Positions 36,726 through 46,321 are shown, counted from the stretch's first letter. The stretch: 64,000 nucleotides of DNA from Mycobacterium sp. E1214 (GCF_001666755.1 NZ_LZJC01000127.1:1-64000), one strand, 5' to 3'. The notes: generated by a model not told the origin, from the letters alone. A program made the numbers and translations.

Positions 36726-37934
36726 CTAGGAGCGGCTCAGCAGCGCGACGCATTCGGTGTGGTGGGTCAGCGGGAACGCGTCGAACACCTTGATCCGCTC
36801 GACGACATAGCCCTGGCCCAGGTAGCACCCGATGTCGCGCGCGAAAGACGCTGCCTCGCAACCGATGTGCACCACCCTCCGGACTCCCGCCGCGGCCAGC
36901 GCGTCGATGACCTCGCGCCTGGCGCCCGCGCGCGGCGGGTCGAGCACCGCGACGTCGGCGGCGGCGCGCTGCGCCGCGAGCGCGCGCCGCACCGAATCGG
37001 TGACCACCTGCACCTGCGGCAGGTCGGCCAGCGCGGCGCGCGCCGCCCGGGTCGACGCGCGCGAGGTGTCGACGGTGAGCACCCGGCCCGACTCCCCCAC
37101 CGCGTCGCCGAGCGCCGCGGCGAAAACGCCTGCGCCGCCGTACAAGTCCCAGGCGCTCATGCCCGCGCTCGGCTGCGCCCAGTCCGCGACGAGGGCGCTG
37201 TAGGCCGCCGCCGCGTCGCGGTGCGCCTGCCAGAAGGCCGTCACCGGGATCCGCCAGGTGCGGCCGGCCACCCGCTGCACGGCCTCGTAACTGCCCTCGG
37301 CCACCGTGGTGGACGTCCGCTTGCCCTGCCGCGTCGTGCGCACGATGTGCCGCGCGCCGTCGTCGTCGAGCGCCACGTGCAGCTGCGCCGACGGCGGCCA
37401 GTCGGCCTCGGCGATCCCGTCGAGCATGCCGTCGGGCACCTGCGCGCAGCGCAGGTCGGTCACCAGTTCGTCGCTGTGGTAGCGGTGGAAGCCCGGCCGC
37501 CCGTCGGAGCCCACCTCGAGCCGCACCCGGGTGCGCCAGCCGGAGGGCGCGCTGTCCGCCAGCGGCTCGGCCTCGCCGCGCCACCGGTATCCGCCAAGGT
37601 GTTCCAGCTGATTGGCCACCACCTCGGCCTTCAGCGCGCGGGCCGCCTCGGGCGCCACGAACGCCAGGTCACAGCACCCGGCGCCGCTCACGCCCGCGAT
37701 GGGGCACAACGACGCGGTGCGGCCGGCCGCCGGCTCGAGCACCTCGATCGCCTCGGCGTGCCAATAGGATCCGCGCTGTGCGGTGACCCGGGCCCGGACC
37801 CGCTCACCCGGCAGCGCGTAGCGGACGAAGACCACCCGGCCCTCGTGATGGGCCACGCAGCTGCCACCGTTGGCCGGGGCGCCGGCGACCAGGGTCAGCG
37901 ACTGCGGCGGCGCGCCGGACGATTCGCGGATCAA
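36726..37934 (-). CDS. class I SAM-dependent RNA m5U methyltransferase, TrmA/RumA family (Rv2689c counterpart)
   Basis: A 402-residue protein. An N-terminal TRAM-like beta-barrel (LTLVAGAPANGGSCVAHHEG) is followed by a Cys-rich segment (CPIAGVSGAGCC) that could be the remnant or full set of Fe-S ligands, then the methyltransferase fold (DLYGGAGVFAAALGDAV, VAVLDPPRAGARREV). The catalytic Cys lies in HIGCEAASFARDIG and the final Glu in HHTECVALL. Methylates a uridine in tRNA or rRNA; which one cannot be told. Its ATG overlaps the end of the upstream permease gene. Confidence 0.88.
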   Translation of the reverse strand: MIRESSGAPPQSLTLVAGAPANGGSCVAHHEGRVVFVRYALPGERVRARVTAQRGSYWHAEAIEVLEPAAGRTASLCPIAGVSGAGCCDLAFVAPEAARALKAEVVANQLEHLGGYRWRGEAEPLADSAPSGWRTRVRLEVGSDGRPGFHRYHSDELVTDLRCAQVPDGMLDGIAEADWPPSAQLHVALDDDGARHIVRTTRQGKRTSTTVAEGSYEAVQRVAGRTWRIPVTAFWQAHRDAAAAYSALVADWAQPSAGMSAWDLYGGAGVFAAALGDAVGESGRVLTVDTSRASTRAARAALADLPQVQVVTDSVRRALAAQRAAADVAVLDPPRAGARREVIDALAAAGVRRVVHIGCEAASFARDIGCYLGQGYVVERIKVFDAFPLTHHTECVALLSRS

Positions 37935-39946
37935 TCGAAGATCCCCCGACGGGCATCACCGGGCGCCATGTGCGGTTGCAGCGTCTTACGCCGCTCCGAC
38001 GAACTCAATTGCCACGGAACCGAAGTCACCATGACGCCGGGCATGAACAGCAGCCGCCCCTTGAGCCGCAGCGCGCTCTGATTGTGCAGCACCTGCTCCC
38101 ACCAGTGGCCCACCACGTACTCCGGGATGAACACCGTGACCACGGTGCGCGGTGACTCCTCCCGCGCCCGCTTGACGTAATCGAGGACGGGGCGGGTGAT
38201 TTCGCGATACGGCGAGGCGATGACCTTGAGCGGCACGCTGATGTCGCTCTCCTCCCACTTATGCACCAGCTCGCGGGTCTCGGCGTCGTCGACGCTCACC
38301 GTCACGGCCTCCAGCACGTCGGGGCGGGTGGCCCGGGCGTAGGCCAGCGCGCGCAGCGTCGGCAGGTGCAGCTTCGACACCAGGACCACGGCGTGGTTGC
38401 GGCTGGGCAACACCACGTCGTCCTGGTCGGCGGCCTGCTCCTGAAGCTCCCGGTTCACCGTCTTGTAGTGCCGGTGAATCATTTTCATGATCACGAACAA
38501 CAGGCTCATCGCGAACAGCGCGATCCACGCACCGGCGAGGAACTTGGTGACCAGCACGACCAGCAGGACGGCGCCGGTCGACAGCAACCCGACCGTGTTG
38601 ACCACGCGGGAGCGCATCATCTTGCGACGCGCCCGCGGGTTGGTCTCGTTGCGCAACAGGCGGGTCCAGTGCCGGACCATCCCGATCTGGCTCAGCGTGA
38701 ACGAAATGAACACCCCGACGATGTAGAGCTGGATCAACGCGGTGACCTCGGCCCGGAAGGCGATGATCGCCAGCAGCGCGGCGGCCGAGAGGAACAGGAT
38801 CCCGTTGGAGAACGCCAGCCGGTCGCCGCGGGTGTGCAGCTGGCGCGGCAGGTAACTGTGCTGCGCCAGCACCGAACCCAGCACCGGGAAGCCGTTGAAC
38901 GCGGTGTTGGCCGCCAGCACCAGGATGAGCGCGGTCACGGTCGCGATCAGCAGGAAGCCGAGGTGGAAGCTGCCGAAAACCGTCTGCGCCAGCTGCGTCA
39001 CCAGGGTCTTCTGGTAGTACCCGGGCGGCGCGCCGGACAGCTGCGTGGCCGGGTCCTCGACCAGCTGCACCCCGATCTGCTGAGCCAGCACGATGATGCC
39101 CATCAGCAGGGCCACCGCGATGCCGCCCAGCATCAGCAGCGTGGTAGCCGCGTTGCGCGACTTGGGTTTTTCGAACGCGGGGACCCCGTTGCTGATCGCC
39201 TCGACACCCGTCAGCGCCGCGCAGCCCGAGGAGAACGACCGGGCCACCAGGAACGCCAGCGCCAGGCCGACCACCTGGCCGTGCGCGGCGTGCATCTGAA
39301 ATCCGGCGGACTCCGCGCGCAGCGGGTTGTTGAGCACGAAGATCCGGATCAGCCCCCAGCCGATCATGATGAACACCCCACCGATGAAGGCGTAGGTGGG
39401 CACCGCGAAGGCGACCCCGGACTCCCGGATCCCGCGCAGGTTCAAGCCCATCACCAGCAAGATGGCGACCACGCAGAAGGCCACCTTGTGCTCGGCCACC
39501 AGCGGGATCGCCGAGCCGATGTTCGACATCGCCGAGGCCGTCGAAACGGCCACGGTCAGAACGTAATCCACCATCAACGCGCTAGCCACCACGAGGCCGG
39601 CGGTGTCGCCGAGGTTGGTGGTGACCACCTCGAAGTCGCCACCCCCGGACGGGTAGGCGTGCACGTTCTGCCGGTAGCTGGCCACCACGACCATCATCAC
39701 CGCGGCCACCGCCAGCCCGATCCACGGCGTCAGCGCATAAGCGGTGACCCCGGCGACCGAGAGCATGAGGAAGACCTCCTCGGGCGCGTAGGCGACCGAA
39801 GACAGCGCGTCGGAGGCGAACACCGGCAAGGCGATCCGCTTGGGTAGCAGCGTGTGCGCCAGGCGGTCGCTGCGAAACGGCCGACCGATGAGCAACCGAC
39901 GAGCCGCGGTTGAAAGTTTGGACACGAGAGCCAAGAGTAAGCCCAC
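37931..39946 (-). CDS. APC-family amino acid permease with cytoplasmic C-terminal domain (Rv2690c counterpart)
   Basis: A 671-residue membrane protein with about twelve helices between residues 40 and 510. Family motifs are FASDALSSVAYAPEEVFL, YPSGGGDFEVVTTNLG and SCAALTGVEAISNGVPAF. The last ~150 residues are soluble (NHAVVLVSKLHLPTLRALAY...TVFIPEYVVGHWWEQVLHNQ), resembling the nucleotide-binding-like tails of KtrB-independent K+ or amino acid carriers. Divergent from the TrkA pair by about 100 bases, hinting at a role in K+ uptake (inference; KimA-like transporters belong to this family). GTG 39925 is an alternative start. Confidence 0.87.
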   Translation of the reverse strand: MGLLLALVSKLSTAARRLLIGRPFRSDRLAHTLLPKRIALPVFASDALSSVAYAPEEVFLMLSVAGVTAYALTPWIGLAVAAVMMVVVASYRQNVHAYPSGGGDFEVVTTNLGDTAGLVVASALMVDYVLTVAVSTASAMSNIGSAIPLVAEHKVAFCVVAILLVMGLNLRGIRESGVAFAVPTYAFIGGVFIMIGWGLIRIFVLNNPLRAESAGFQMHAAHGQVVGLALAFLVARSFSSGCAALTGVEAISNGVPAFEKPKSRNAATTLLMLGGIAVALLMGIIVLAQQIGVQLVEDPATQLSGAPPGYYQKTLVTQLAQTVFGSFHLGFLLIATVTALILVLAANTAFNGFPVLGSVLAQHSYLPRQLHTRGDRLAFSNGILFLSAAALLAIIAFRAEVTALIQLYIVGVFISFTLSQIGMVRHWTRLLRNETNPRARRKMMRSRVVNTVGLLSTGAVLLVVLVTKFLAGAWIALFAMSLLFVIMKMIHRHYKTVNRELQEQAADQDDVVLPSRNHAVVLVSKLHLPTLRALAYARATRPDVLEAVTVSVDDAETRELVHKWEESDISVPLKVIASPYREITRPVLDYVKRAREESPRTVVTVFIPEYVVGHWWEQVLHNQSALRLKGRLLFMPGVMVTSVPWQLSSSERRKTLQPHMAPGDARRGIFD

Positions 39947-40049
39947 CGGCCTATCGCGGTAGGTTTCATAGGAGAATGTTCGCCGACCGCAACGGTTGCC
40001 CGACGTGGTTTGCCGGTGGGGGCGCGCGACGCAGCCGAGAGGACCTCAA

Positions 40050-40718
40050 GTGCGCGTAGTGGTGATGGGCTGTGGCCGCGTGGGCTCCTCGGTCGCCGAC
40101 GGGCTGTCGCGAATCGGCCACGACGTCGCGGTGATCGACCGCGACAGCACCGCCTTCAACCGGCTCAGCCCGGAGTTCGCCGGCGAGCGGGTGCTGGGCC
40201 AGGGGTTCGATCGCGACGTTTTGCTGCGGGCCGGCATCGAGGAGGCCGATGCGTTCGCCGCGGTGTCATCCGGCGATAACTCCAACATCATCTCGGCGCG
40301 GCTGGCCCGAGAGACGTTCGGCGTCAAACGGGTCGTCGCCCGCATCTACGACGCCAAGCGCGCCGAGGTCTACGAACGCCTGGGGATCCCGACCATCGCG
40401 ACGGTGCCGTGGACCACCGACCGGCTGCTCAACGCCCTGCTGCGGGAGAGCGAGACCGCCAAGTGGCGCGACCCGACCGGGACCGTCGCCGTCGCCGAGG
40501 TGGTGTTGCACGAGGACTGGATCGGCCAGCGGGTCACCGACCTCGAGCAGGCGACCGGCGCCCGGGTGGCGTTCCTGGTCCGGTTCGGTTCGGGCGTGCT
40601 GCCGGAACCGAAGACGGTCATCCAGGCCGGCGATCAGGTGTACGTCGCCGCCATCTCCGGGCGCGCCGCCGAGGCCGTGGCCATCGCGGCGCTGCCGCCC
40701 AGCGAAGACGCGCAGTGA
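40050..40718 (+). CDS. ceoB: TrkA-type potassium uptake regulatory protein CeoB
   Basis: A 222-residue cytosolic RCK protein: NAD-binding TrkA-N domain (MGCGRVGSSVADGL, acidic DRD at the end of strand 2) and TrkA-C domain from about residue 140. GTG 40050 follows GAGAGGACCTC. It pairs with the related gene 55 bases downstream (order ceoB-ceoC in M. tuberculosis). Such proteins gate K+ transporters in response to nucleotides; the divergent APC permease is the natural partner candidate here. Confidence 0.9.
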   Translation: MRVVVMGCGRVGSSVADGLSRIGHDVAVIDRDSTAFNRLSPEFAGERVLGQGFDRDVLLRAGIEEADAFAAVSSGDNSNIISARLARETFGVKRVVARIYDAKRAEVYERLGIPTIATVPWTTDRLLNALLRESETAKWRDPTGTVAVAEVVLHEDWIGQRVTDLEQATGARVAFLVRFGSGVLPEPKTVIQAGDQVYVAAISGRAAEAVAIAALPPSEDAQ

Positions 40719-40773
40719 AACCGAGCCCCGGGGTCCTGGGGGGACCACCCGCTTGCGGGGGAAAGTGGCGGAC

Positions 40774-41448
40774 ATGAAAGTAGCTGTCGCCGGCGCCGGC
40801 GCGGTCGGCCGCTCGGTCACCCGCGAACTGCTCGGCAACGGGCACGACGTGACCCTGATCGAGCGCAACCCGGACCACGTCGACGTCGACGCCATCCCGG
40901 CGGCGCACTGGCGCCTCGGCGACGCCTGCGAGCTGAGCCTGCTGGAGTCGGTGCACCTGCACGAGTTCGACGTGGTGGTCGCCGCGACGGGCGACGACAA
41001 GGCCAACGTCGTGCTGAGCCTGCTGGCCAAGACCGAGTTCGCGGTGCCGCGGGTGGTGGCCCGGGTCAACGATCCGCGCAACGAGTGGCTGTTCACCGAC
41101 GCCTGGGGCGTGGATGTCGCCGTGTCGACGCCGCGCATGCTGGCCTCGCTCATCGAGGAGGCGGTGGCCGTGGGGGATCTGGTGCGCCTGATGGAGTTTC
41201 GCAAGGGGCAGGCCAACCTCGTCGAGATCACGCTGCCCGACGACACCCCGTGGGGCGGCAAGCCGGTGCGCAAGCTGCAGCTGCCCCGCGACACCTCGCT
41301 GGTGACGATCCTGCGCGGCCCGCGGGTGATCGTCCCCGAGGGGGACGAGCCGCTGGAAGGCGGCGACGAGCTGCTGTTCGTCGCCGTCGCCGACGCGGAA
41401 GAGGCCCTGCAGAAGCTCCTGCTGCCGGGCGATCAAACCCCGGACTAA
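40774..41448 (+). CDS. ceoC: TrkA-type potassium uptake regulatory protein CeoC
   Basis: A 224-residue RCK protein with Rossmann motif GAGAVGRSVTRELL, the NAD-contacting VVAATGDDKANVVLSLLAK, and a C-terminal TrkA-C domain (VEITLPDDTPWGGKPVRKLQ...EPLEGGDELLFVAV). ATG 40774 follows GGGGAAAG. Paralogue of CeoB; two separate subunits replace the fused two-domain TrkA of enterobacteria. Confidence 0.92.
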   Translation: MKVAVAGAGAVGRSVTRELLGNGHDVTLIERNPDHVDVDAIPAAHWRLGDACELSLLESVHLHEFDVVVAATGDDKANVVLSLLAKTEFAVPRVVARVNDPRNEWLFTDAWGVDVAVSTPRMLASLIEEAVAVGDLVRLMEFRKGQANLVEITLPDDTPWGGKPVRKLQLPRDTSLVTILRGPRVIVPEGDEPLEGGDELLFVAVADAEEALQKLLLPGDQTPD

Positions 41449-41451
41449 TCG

Positions 41452-42171
41452 CTAATCGCGCACGGCGTCCGGCCGCGCCGCGGCGTCGTCGGTGGCGGCC
41501 GCCGCGAGGGCGCGCTGCGCCGCCTTGATCGCCGCGTAGGTCACCAGCGCCGCCAGCGCGGTGAGCGGCCAGCCCATCCCGATCCGCGCCGTCGCCAGCC
41601 AGCCGGTCTTGTCGGCGTCGTAGAGCAGCCGCTGGACCACGAAGCGGGCGGCGAACACCAGCACCCACCCGATCGTGGCGATGTCGAAGGCGTGCACGGC
41701 GCGCGGAACGGCGCGCCAGGCGGCGTCGCGACCGGTGGACCAGGCCCACCCGAAGCCCACCAGCGGCCGCCGGATCGCCACCGACGCCGCGAACACCACC
41801 GCCCACAGCAGCGACGTCCAGATCCCCAGCAGGAAGTAGCCCTTCGACTGCCCCACCACGTAGGCGATCGCCGCACAGATCGCGACGCCGAAGAACCCGG
41901 AGACGGCCGGCTGCACGGAATCGCGTCGCAGCAGCCGCCACAGCAGGACCAGCGCGGCCACCCCCAGCGCGGACAGGACGGCGGTCGATAGGCCCGACAC
42001 ACTCGACGCGCCGACGAAGACGACCACGGGCAGCGACGAATAAACGATGCCGCTCAGCCCGCCCAGCTGAGCCAGCAGGCGTTCGGGATTCATCCGGTCG
42101 GCGCTCACCCCCTCGGGCGGCTCCGATTCTCCTGACGACGAAGGTGCCCCCGCATCACCGCGGGTGGTCAC
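41452..42171 (-). CDS. DUF3159 membrane protein (Rv2693c counterpart)
   Basis: A 239-residue integral membrane protein with about six helices and the DUF3159 stretches LLAQLGGLSGIVYSSLPVVVFV and SVQPAVSGFFGVAICAAIAY. Function unknown. GTG 42171 overlaps the stop of the OB-fold gene (GTGA). Ends 3 bases from the convergent ceoC stop. Confidence 0.87.
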   Translation of the reverse strand: MTTRGDAGAPSSSGESEPPEGVSADRMNPERLLAQLGGLSGIVYSSLPVVVFVGASSVSGLSTAVLSALGVAALVLLWRLLRRDSVQPAVSGFFGVAICAAIAYVVGQSKGYFLLGIWTSLLWAVVFAASVAIRRPLVGFGWAWSTGRDAAWRAVPRAVHAFDIATIGWVLVFAARFVVQRLLYDADKTGWLATARIGMGWPLTALAALVTYAAIKAAQRALAAAATDDAAARPDAVRD

Positions 42172-42536
42172 CGCTGAATTTCGTAGTGGGGGTTGTAAAT
42201 CGCCTTGGTGCCGTTCTCCAGCTTGCCCAGCCGGCCGCGGACCCGCAGCGTGCGCCCCGAGTCGATGCCGGGGATGCGGCGCTGACCCAGCCACACCAGG
42301 GTGACCGTGTCGCTGCCGTCGAACAGCTCGGCGCGGACCCCGCCCGCGCAAGCCTTGCCGTTACATTCCACGCTGCGCAGCGTCCCGACCATCGTGACCT
42401 CCTGGCCCCGCTGGCAATCGATTACGCGTTGCGCGCCGGTACTTGCGACCTCGTCGGACAGTTCCTCGGAGTCGCGCAGCTCCGGATCTTCCGTCAACCG
42501 ACGGGTGAGCCGGCGCAAATACCCTTGGGCCCCCAT
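42168..42536 (-). CDS. OB-fold nucleic acid binding domain protein (Rv2694c counterpart)
   Basis: A 122-residue protein with an OB-fold over residues ~40-118 (VTMVGTLRSVECNGKACAGG, DTVTLVWLGQRRIPGIDSGR, LRVRGRLGKLENGTKAIYNP), resembling the anticodon/ssDNA-binding 'tRNA_anti' type. AGGAG lies just upstream of ATG 42536. Translationally coupled to the DUF3159 gene. Role unknown. Confidence 0.88.
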   Translation of the reverse strand: MGAQGYLRRLTRRLTEDPELRDSEELSDEVASTGAQRVIDCQRGQEVTMVGTLRSVECNGKACAGGVRAELFDGSDTVTLVWLGQRRIPGIDSGRTLRVRGRLGKLENGTKAIYNPHYEIQR

Positions 42537-42673
42537 GGCCACTCCTACAGTGCTGCTACAGCTATCGGCGCTTCCAACAAATCAACGGCCACCGTAGACC
42601 TCTTGGTTCCCCGGCGCCAACCGAATCAAACTTGACGTTGGAGCGTGGGTGAACGCCGGGGCACTATCGAGGA

Positions 42674-43375
42674 GTGGTTGCCCATCTGCGCGGTGTCACG
42701 ACCGTGCTGCTACCCGGAACCGGTTCCGACGACGACTACGTCGACCGAGCGTTTTCCGGTCCCTTGCGCGAGGTCGGCGCCGTGCCGGTGACACCGGCGC
42801 CGCGGCCGGATCGCCTGATCGACGGCTACCTGGCGGCGTTGGACGACGCCGCCGAGACGGGCCCGATCGCGGTGGGTGGCGTGTCCATCGGGGCCGCCGT
42901 GGCGGCCGCGTGGGCGCTGGCCCACCCGGACCGGACGACCGCCGTGCTGGCCGCCCTGCCGGCCTGGGCCGGTGAACCCGGGGCAGCGCCCGCGGCGCTG
43001 GCCGCGCGCTATTCGGCGGCGCGGCTGCGCGACGACGGCCTGGCGGCGACGACGGAGCAGATGCGGGCGTCCAGCCCGCCGTGGCTGGCCGACGAGCTAA
43101 CCCGGTCGTGGCGGGCGCAATGGCCCGGTCTGCCCGACGCCATGGAAGCCGCGGCCGGTTACGCGGCGCCGAGCCTTGCCGAGCTGGGCCGGCTGTCGGC
43201 CCCGATGGGGGTGGTCGGCGCGGTCGACGACGCGATTCACCCGCTGCAGGTCGCGCGCGCGTGGGCGGGCGCGGCGCCGCGGGCGGCGCTGCGCACGATC
43301 ACCCTCGATCAGTTGGGCGCCGATCCCGCGGCGCTCGGCGCGGCCTGCCTGGCCGCGCTGGGCGAGCTGGGTTAG
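42674..43375 (+). CDS. small alpha/beta hydrolase (Rv2695 counterpart)
   Basis: A 233-residue protein with the hydrolase start VTTVLLPGTGSDDDYVDRAF, a nucleophile elbow GGVSIGAAVA (Ser in GVSIG), and the later acidic/His segment GAVDDAIHPLQVARAW. Substrate unknown; likely an esterase or thioesterase-like enzyme. GTG 42674 has GAGGA just upstream. The stop TAG overlaps the convergent DUF3710 stop. Confidence 0.83.
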   Translation: MVAHLRGVTTVLLPGTGSDDDYVDRAFSGPLREVGAVPVTPAPRPDRLIDGYLAALDDAAETGPIAVGGVSIGAAVAAAWALAHPDRTTAVLAALPAWAGEPGAAPAALAARYSAARLRDDGLAATTEQMRASSPPWLADELTRSWRAQWPGLPDAMEAAAGYAAPSLAELGRLSAPMGVVGAVDDAIHPLQVARAWAGAAPRAALRTITLDQLGADPAALGAACLAALGELG

Positions 43376-44148
43376 CCCCCGGTGGTGGTGCGCAGTTGCT
43401 GCATGGCCGACCCGTCGGCGCTGCGTCGGGCCGCCGGCTCGGCGGGCGGCGGGGCCTGCTGGCTCTCGGCGGCGGCGGCCTGTTGCGCCGCGGCGGCCTC
43501 GCGCAGTTGCTGCGTCATCGGCTCGGGCAGCTGCACGGTCAGCGGCGTGCGCACCGGCAGCGGGGTGTCGCCGCGCCGTACCACGGTGTCGGCCAACGCC
43601 GCTCGCGCCTCGGTCTCCAGCGCTTCCATCGTCTCGTGGGTGCCGTTGATGACGCAGCGGATCATCCATCGGTAGCCGTCGACGCCGATGAAACGCACCA
43701 CGCCGGTCGCGGTGCCGACCACCTCGCGGCCCCACGGCCCGTCCTTGATGCTGACCTGAGCCGAGTCCTTGCGCAGCGACTCGGCGAGTTCCGCGGCCAC
43801 CTCGCGCCACAGGCCGCCCGTCTTCGGCGCGGCGTAGGCGGCGATGGTGAACCGGCCGTTGGGCGTGACAACCCAGACGGCGCTGGGCACCCCGGTCTCG
43901 GTCAGCTCCACCTGCAGCTGCCCGGCCTCGGGCATCGGAATGAGCACCGACCCCAGATCGAGGCGGGCCAGCTCGGCGACCGCGGGGTCGTCGAAGTCGT
44001 CGATGTCGAACGGGCCCTCGAGGTCGTCGAGGGCGTCGGCCGCCGGCGCGTCCGCGGCCTGCGCCGCGGCGTCGTCCGATCGGTCGTCCCCACCGGCGGG
44101 CGTGGCGCCGCCGTCGTCGTCGCCCGAGCGCCTACCAAATCCCACCAT
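43372..44148 (-). CDS. DUF3710 protein (Rv2696c counterpart)
   Basis: A 258-residue cytosolic protein: an acidic, Gly/Asp-rich N-terminus (about 1-60) followed by the DUF3710 domain (FDIDDFDDPAVAELARLDLG, SAVWVVTPNGRFTIAAYAAPK, GVDGYRWMIRCVINGTHETM) and a Gln/Ala-rich tail. Role unknown; conserved next to dut in actinobacteria. ATG 44148 (MVGFGRR) chosen because it matches the family start. Confidence 0.87.
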   Translation of the reverse strand: MVGFGRRSGDDDGGATPAGGDDRSDDAAAQAADAPAADALDDLEGPFDIDDFDDPAVAELARLDLGSVLIPMPEAGQLQVELTETGVPSAVWVVTPNGRFTIAAYAAPKTGGLWREVAAELAESLRKDSAQVSIKDGPWGREVVGTATGVVRFIGVDGYRWMIRCVINGTHETMEALETEARAALADTVVRRGDTPLPVRTPLTVQLPEPMTQQLREAAAAQQAAAAESQQAPPPAEPAARRSADGSAMQQLRTTTGG

Positions 44149-44188
44149 CAGCGCCGCCCACTTTCCCTCGTCGCTTCGCTTTGCACCG

Positions 44189-44653
44189 TCACAGGCTCGC
44201 ATGCCCGCCGGAAGAACCATGACCGCCGTCGCCGCGGGAGGTCCCCGCCAGGCCCGCTTCGTCGAACGACGACACCTCGACCAGCTCGACCAGCTCCACT
44301 CGCTGCACCAGCAGCTGCGCGATGCGATCCCCGCGGTGCACCTCGATGGGCTCGTCGGGGTCGAGGTTGATCAGCGAGACCTTGATCTCGCCGCGATACC
44401 CCGCATCGATGGTGCCGGGGCTGTTGACGATCGAAAGGCCCACCCGCGCAGCCAATCCCGAACGCGGGTGGACCAGGCCGACCATCCCGAACGGGATCGC
44501 GACGGCGACCCCGGTGCCCACCAGCGCGCGCCGGCCGGGCCCCAGGGTGACGTCCTGCGCGCTGTAGAGGTCCACGCCGGCGTCACCCGCGTGGGCGCGA
44601 CTCGGCAACGGCAACTCGGGGTCGAGGCGGACAACGGCCAAACTGGTCGACAC
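44189..44653 (-). CDS. dut: deoxyuridine 5'-triphosphate nucleotidohydrolase Dut
   Basis: A 154-residue trimeric dUTPase that hydrolyses dUTP to dUMP and PPi, preventing uracil incorporation. All five motifs are present: [51 protein letters not shown] and the C-terminal [12 protein letters not shown] arm. The GTG start gives exactly the M. tuberculosis length as recalled. The DUF3093 gene is divergent, 25 bases away. Confidence 0.96.
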   Translation of the reverse strand: MSTSLAVVRLDPELPLPSRAHAGDAGVDLYSAQDVTLGPGRRALVGTGVAVAIPFGMVGLVHPRSGLAARVGLSIVNSPGTIDAGYRGEIKVSLINLDPDEPIEVHRGDRIAQLLVQRVELVELVEVSSFDEAGLAGTSRGDGGHGSSGGHASL

Positions 44654-44678
44654 GGGGCCACAGATTACCCTTGACTGC

Positions 44679-45158
44679 GTGTCCGCTACGCGCGTCGCGC
44701 CGCACAGTGTGCGATATCGCGAACGATTATGGGTCCCGTGGTGGTGGTGGCCGCCAGCCTTCGCGCTGGCCGGGCTGATCGCCTTCGAGGTCAACCTCGG
44801 CGTCCGTTCACTGCCCCAATGGTTGCCGTACGCGGTGCTGTTCGTGGTGGCCGCCGCGACGCTGTTGTGGCTGGGCCGCATCGAGGTCCGCGTCACCGCC
44901 GACCCCACCGGTGGAGTGGAGTTGTGGGCCGGCGAGGCGCACCTGCCGGTCACCGTGATCTCCCGGTCGGCGGCGGTAGCGCCGTCGGCCAAGTCGGCCG
45001 CGTTGGGCCGCCAACTCGATCCGGCGGCGTTCGTCGTGCACCGCGCCTGGGTGGCGCCGATGATCCTCGTGGTGCTCGACGACCCGGACGACCCGACCCC
45101 CTACTGGCTGGTGAGCTGCCGGCACCCGGACCGGGTGCTGTCGGCGCTGCGAAGCTGA
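44679..45158 (+). CDS. DUF3093 membrane protein (Rv2698 counterpart)
   Basis: A 159-residue protein with two N-terminal membrane helices ([37 protein letters not shown]) and a soluble C-terminal domain ([20 protein letters not shown]...[18 protein letters not shown]), typical of DUF3093. GTG start at 44679. Function unknown; conserved beside dut. Confidence 0.87.
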   Translation: MSATRVAPHSVRYRERLWVPWWWWPPAFALAGLIAFEVNLGVRSLPQWLPYAVLFVVAAATLLWLGRIEVRVTADPTGGVELWAGEAHLPVTVISRSAAVAPSAKSAALGRQLDPAAFVVHRAWVAPMILVVLDDPDDPTPYWLVSCRHPDRVLSALRS

Positions 45159-45167
45159 GGACGGCGG

Positions 45168-45470
45168 TCAGGCCGCGCAGTCGGTACAGATCATCACGCC
45201 GTTCTTCTCGCTGGCCAGCCGGCTGCGGTGCTGCACCAGGAAGCAACTCGAGCAGGTGAATTCGTCCGCCTGCTTCGGAATGACGCGGACCGACAGCTCC
45301 TCACCGGACAGGTCGGCGCCCGGCAGCTCGAAAGATTCGGCGGTTTCTGACTCGTCGACGTCGACCACGGCCGAGGCCGCCTCGTTGCGTCGCGCTTTGA
45401 GCTCCTCCAGCGAATCCTCCGAAACATCATCGGTTTCGGTCCGCCGTGGAGCGTCATAATCGGTAGGCAT
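45168..45470 (-). CDS. DUF4193 zinc-ribbon-like protein (Rv2699c counterpart)
   Basis: A 100-residue protein. The first half is acidic and disordered (DESETAESFELPGADLSGEE); the second has a probable zinc-binding pair CSSC (DEFTCSSCFLVQHRSRLA) and CTDC near the C-terminus. The Arg-rich loop and ribbon recall small RNA-polymerase or ribosome-binding proteins but no function is assigned. ATG 45470 follows GGGGAACAG. Convergent with the DUF3093 gene. Confidence 0.88.
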   Translation of the reverse strand: MPTDYDAPRRTETDDVSEDSLEELKARRNEAASAVVDVDESETAESFELPGADLSGEELSVRVIPKQADEFTCSSCFLVQHRSRLASEKNGVMICTDCAA

Positions 45471-45664
45471 ATCTGTTCCCCTGCCCCTATTGCCTTCGCA
45501 TGCCCTCGTAACCCAAGCATCGCTTTGTACCAGCGTCGAACGCATCCACCAAACGATTCGTGCCCGGATGACCGGCATCTAATGTGTGATTTACGTCACA
45601 CTGCCGCTCTGGGCCTTGAGTTCGTCCCTGAACAGTGCGTTTGGCGTGCCGCTAGAGTGCAGCT

Positions 45665-46315
45665 GTGGTCGCACAAATCACGGAGGGAACCGCCTTCGAC
45701 AAGCACGGCCGGCCCTTCCGGCGGCGCAACCCCCGGCCCGCCATCATCGTGGTCGTCCTGCTCTCGGTCGTCACCGCCGTGGTCTGGACCATCGCGCTGA
45801 CGCGGCCGGCGAAAGTGCACGAGGCGATCGTGTGCAACCCTCCGCCCAAACCCGCCGGCTCGGCGCCGGCCCAACTCGGTGAAGAGGTATCGCGCAGCGC
45901 GATGATGGACGTCACCCCCGCGAAGCTCGCCGACACCAAGGTGCGCGTCCTCAACGCCAGCGGCCGGGGCGGCCAGGCCGGTGACGTCGCGGGCGCGCTC
46001 AAGGACCTCGGCTTCGCCCAGCCCACCGCCGCCAACGACCCCCTCTACGCCGGGACCCGGCTGACCTGCCAGGGCCAGATCCGTTTCGGCACCGCGGGGC
46101 AGGCCACCGCCGCCGCGGTGTGGCTGGTCGCGCCGTGCACCGAGTTGTTCAACGACAACCGCGCCGACGACTCCGTCGACCTGGCCCTGGGGACCGACTT
46201 CTCCGCGCTGGCCCACAACGACGACATCGACGCCGTGCTTGCCACCCTGCGCCCCGGCGCCACGGAACCCTCCGACCCCGCCCTGCTCGCGAAGATCCAC
46301 GCCAGCAGCTGCTGA
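45665..46315 (+). CDS. cei: cell envelope integrity protein Cei (LytR_C domain)
   Basis: A 216-residue single-pass membrane protein: cytoplasmic basic N-terminus (KHGRPFRRRNPRP), one helix (AIIVVVLLSVVTAVVWTIAL, residues ~26-45), then an extracytoplasmic LytR_C domain (TKVRVLNASGRGGQAGDVAG...GFAQPTAAND). In M. tuberculosis Rv2700 is needed for envelope integrity and virulence (established, recalled). GTG 45665 begins MVAQITEGTAFDKHG. Confidence 0.9.
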   Translation: MVAQITEGTAFDKHGRPFRRRNPRPAIIVVVLLSVVTAVVWTIALTRPAKVHEAIVCNPPPKPAGSAPAQLGEEVSRSAMMDVTPAKLADTKVRVLNASGRGGQAGDVAGALKDLGFAQPTAANDPLYAGTRLTCQGQIRFGTAGQATAAAVWLVAPCTELFNDNRADDSVDLALGTDFSALAHNDDIDAVLATLRPGATEPSDPALLAKIHASSC

Positions 46316-46321
46316 GGCGCG

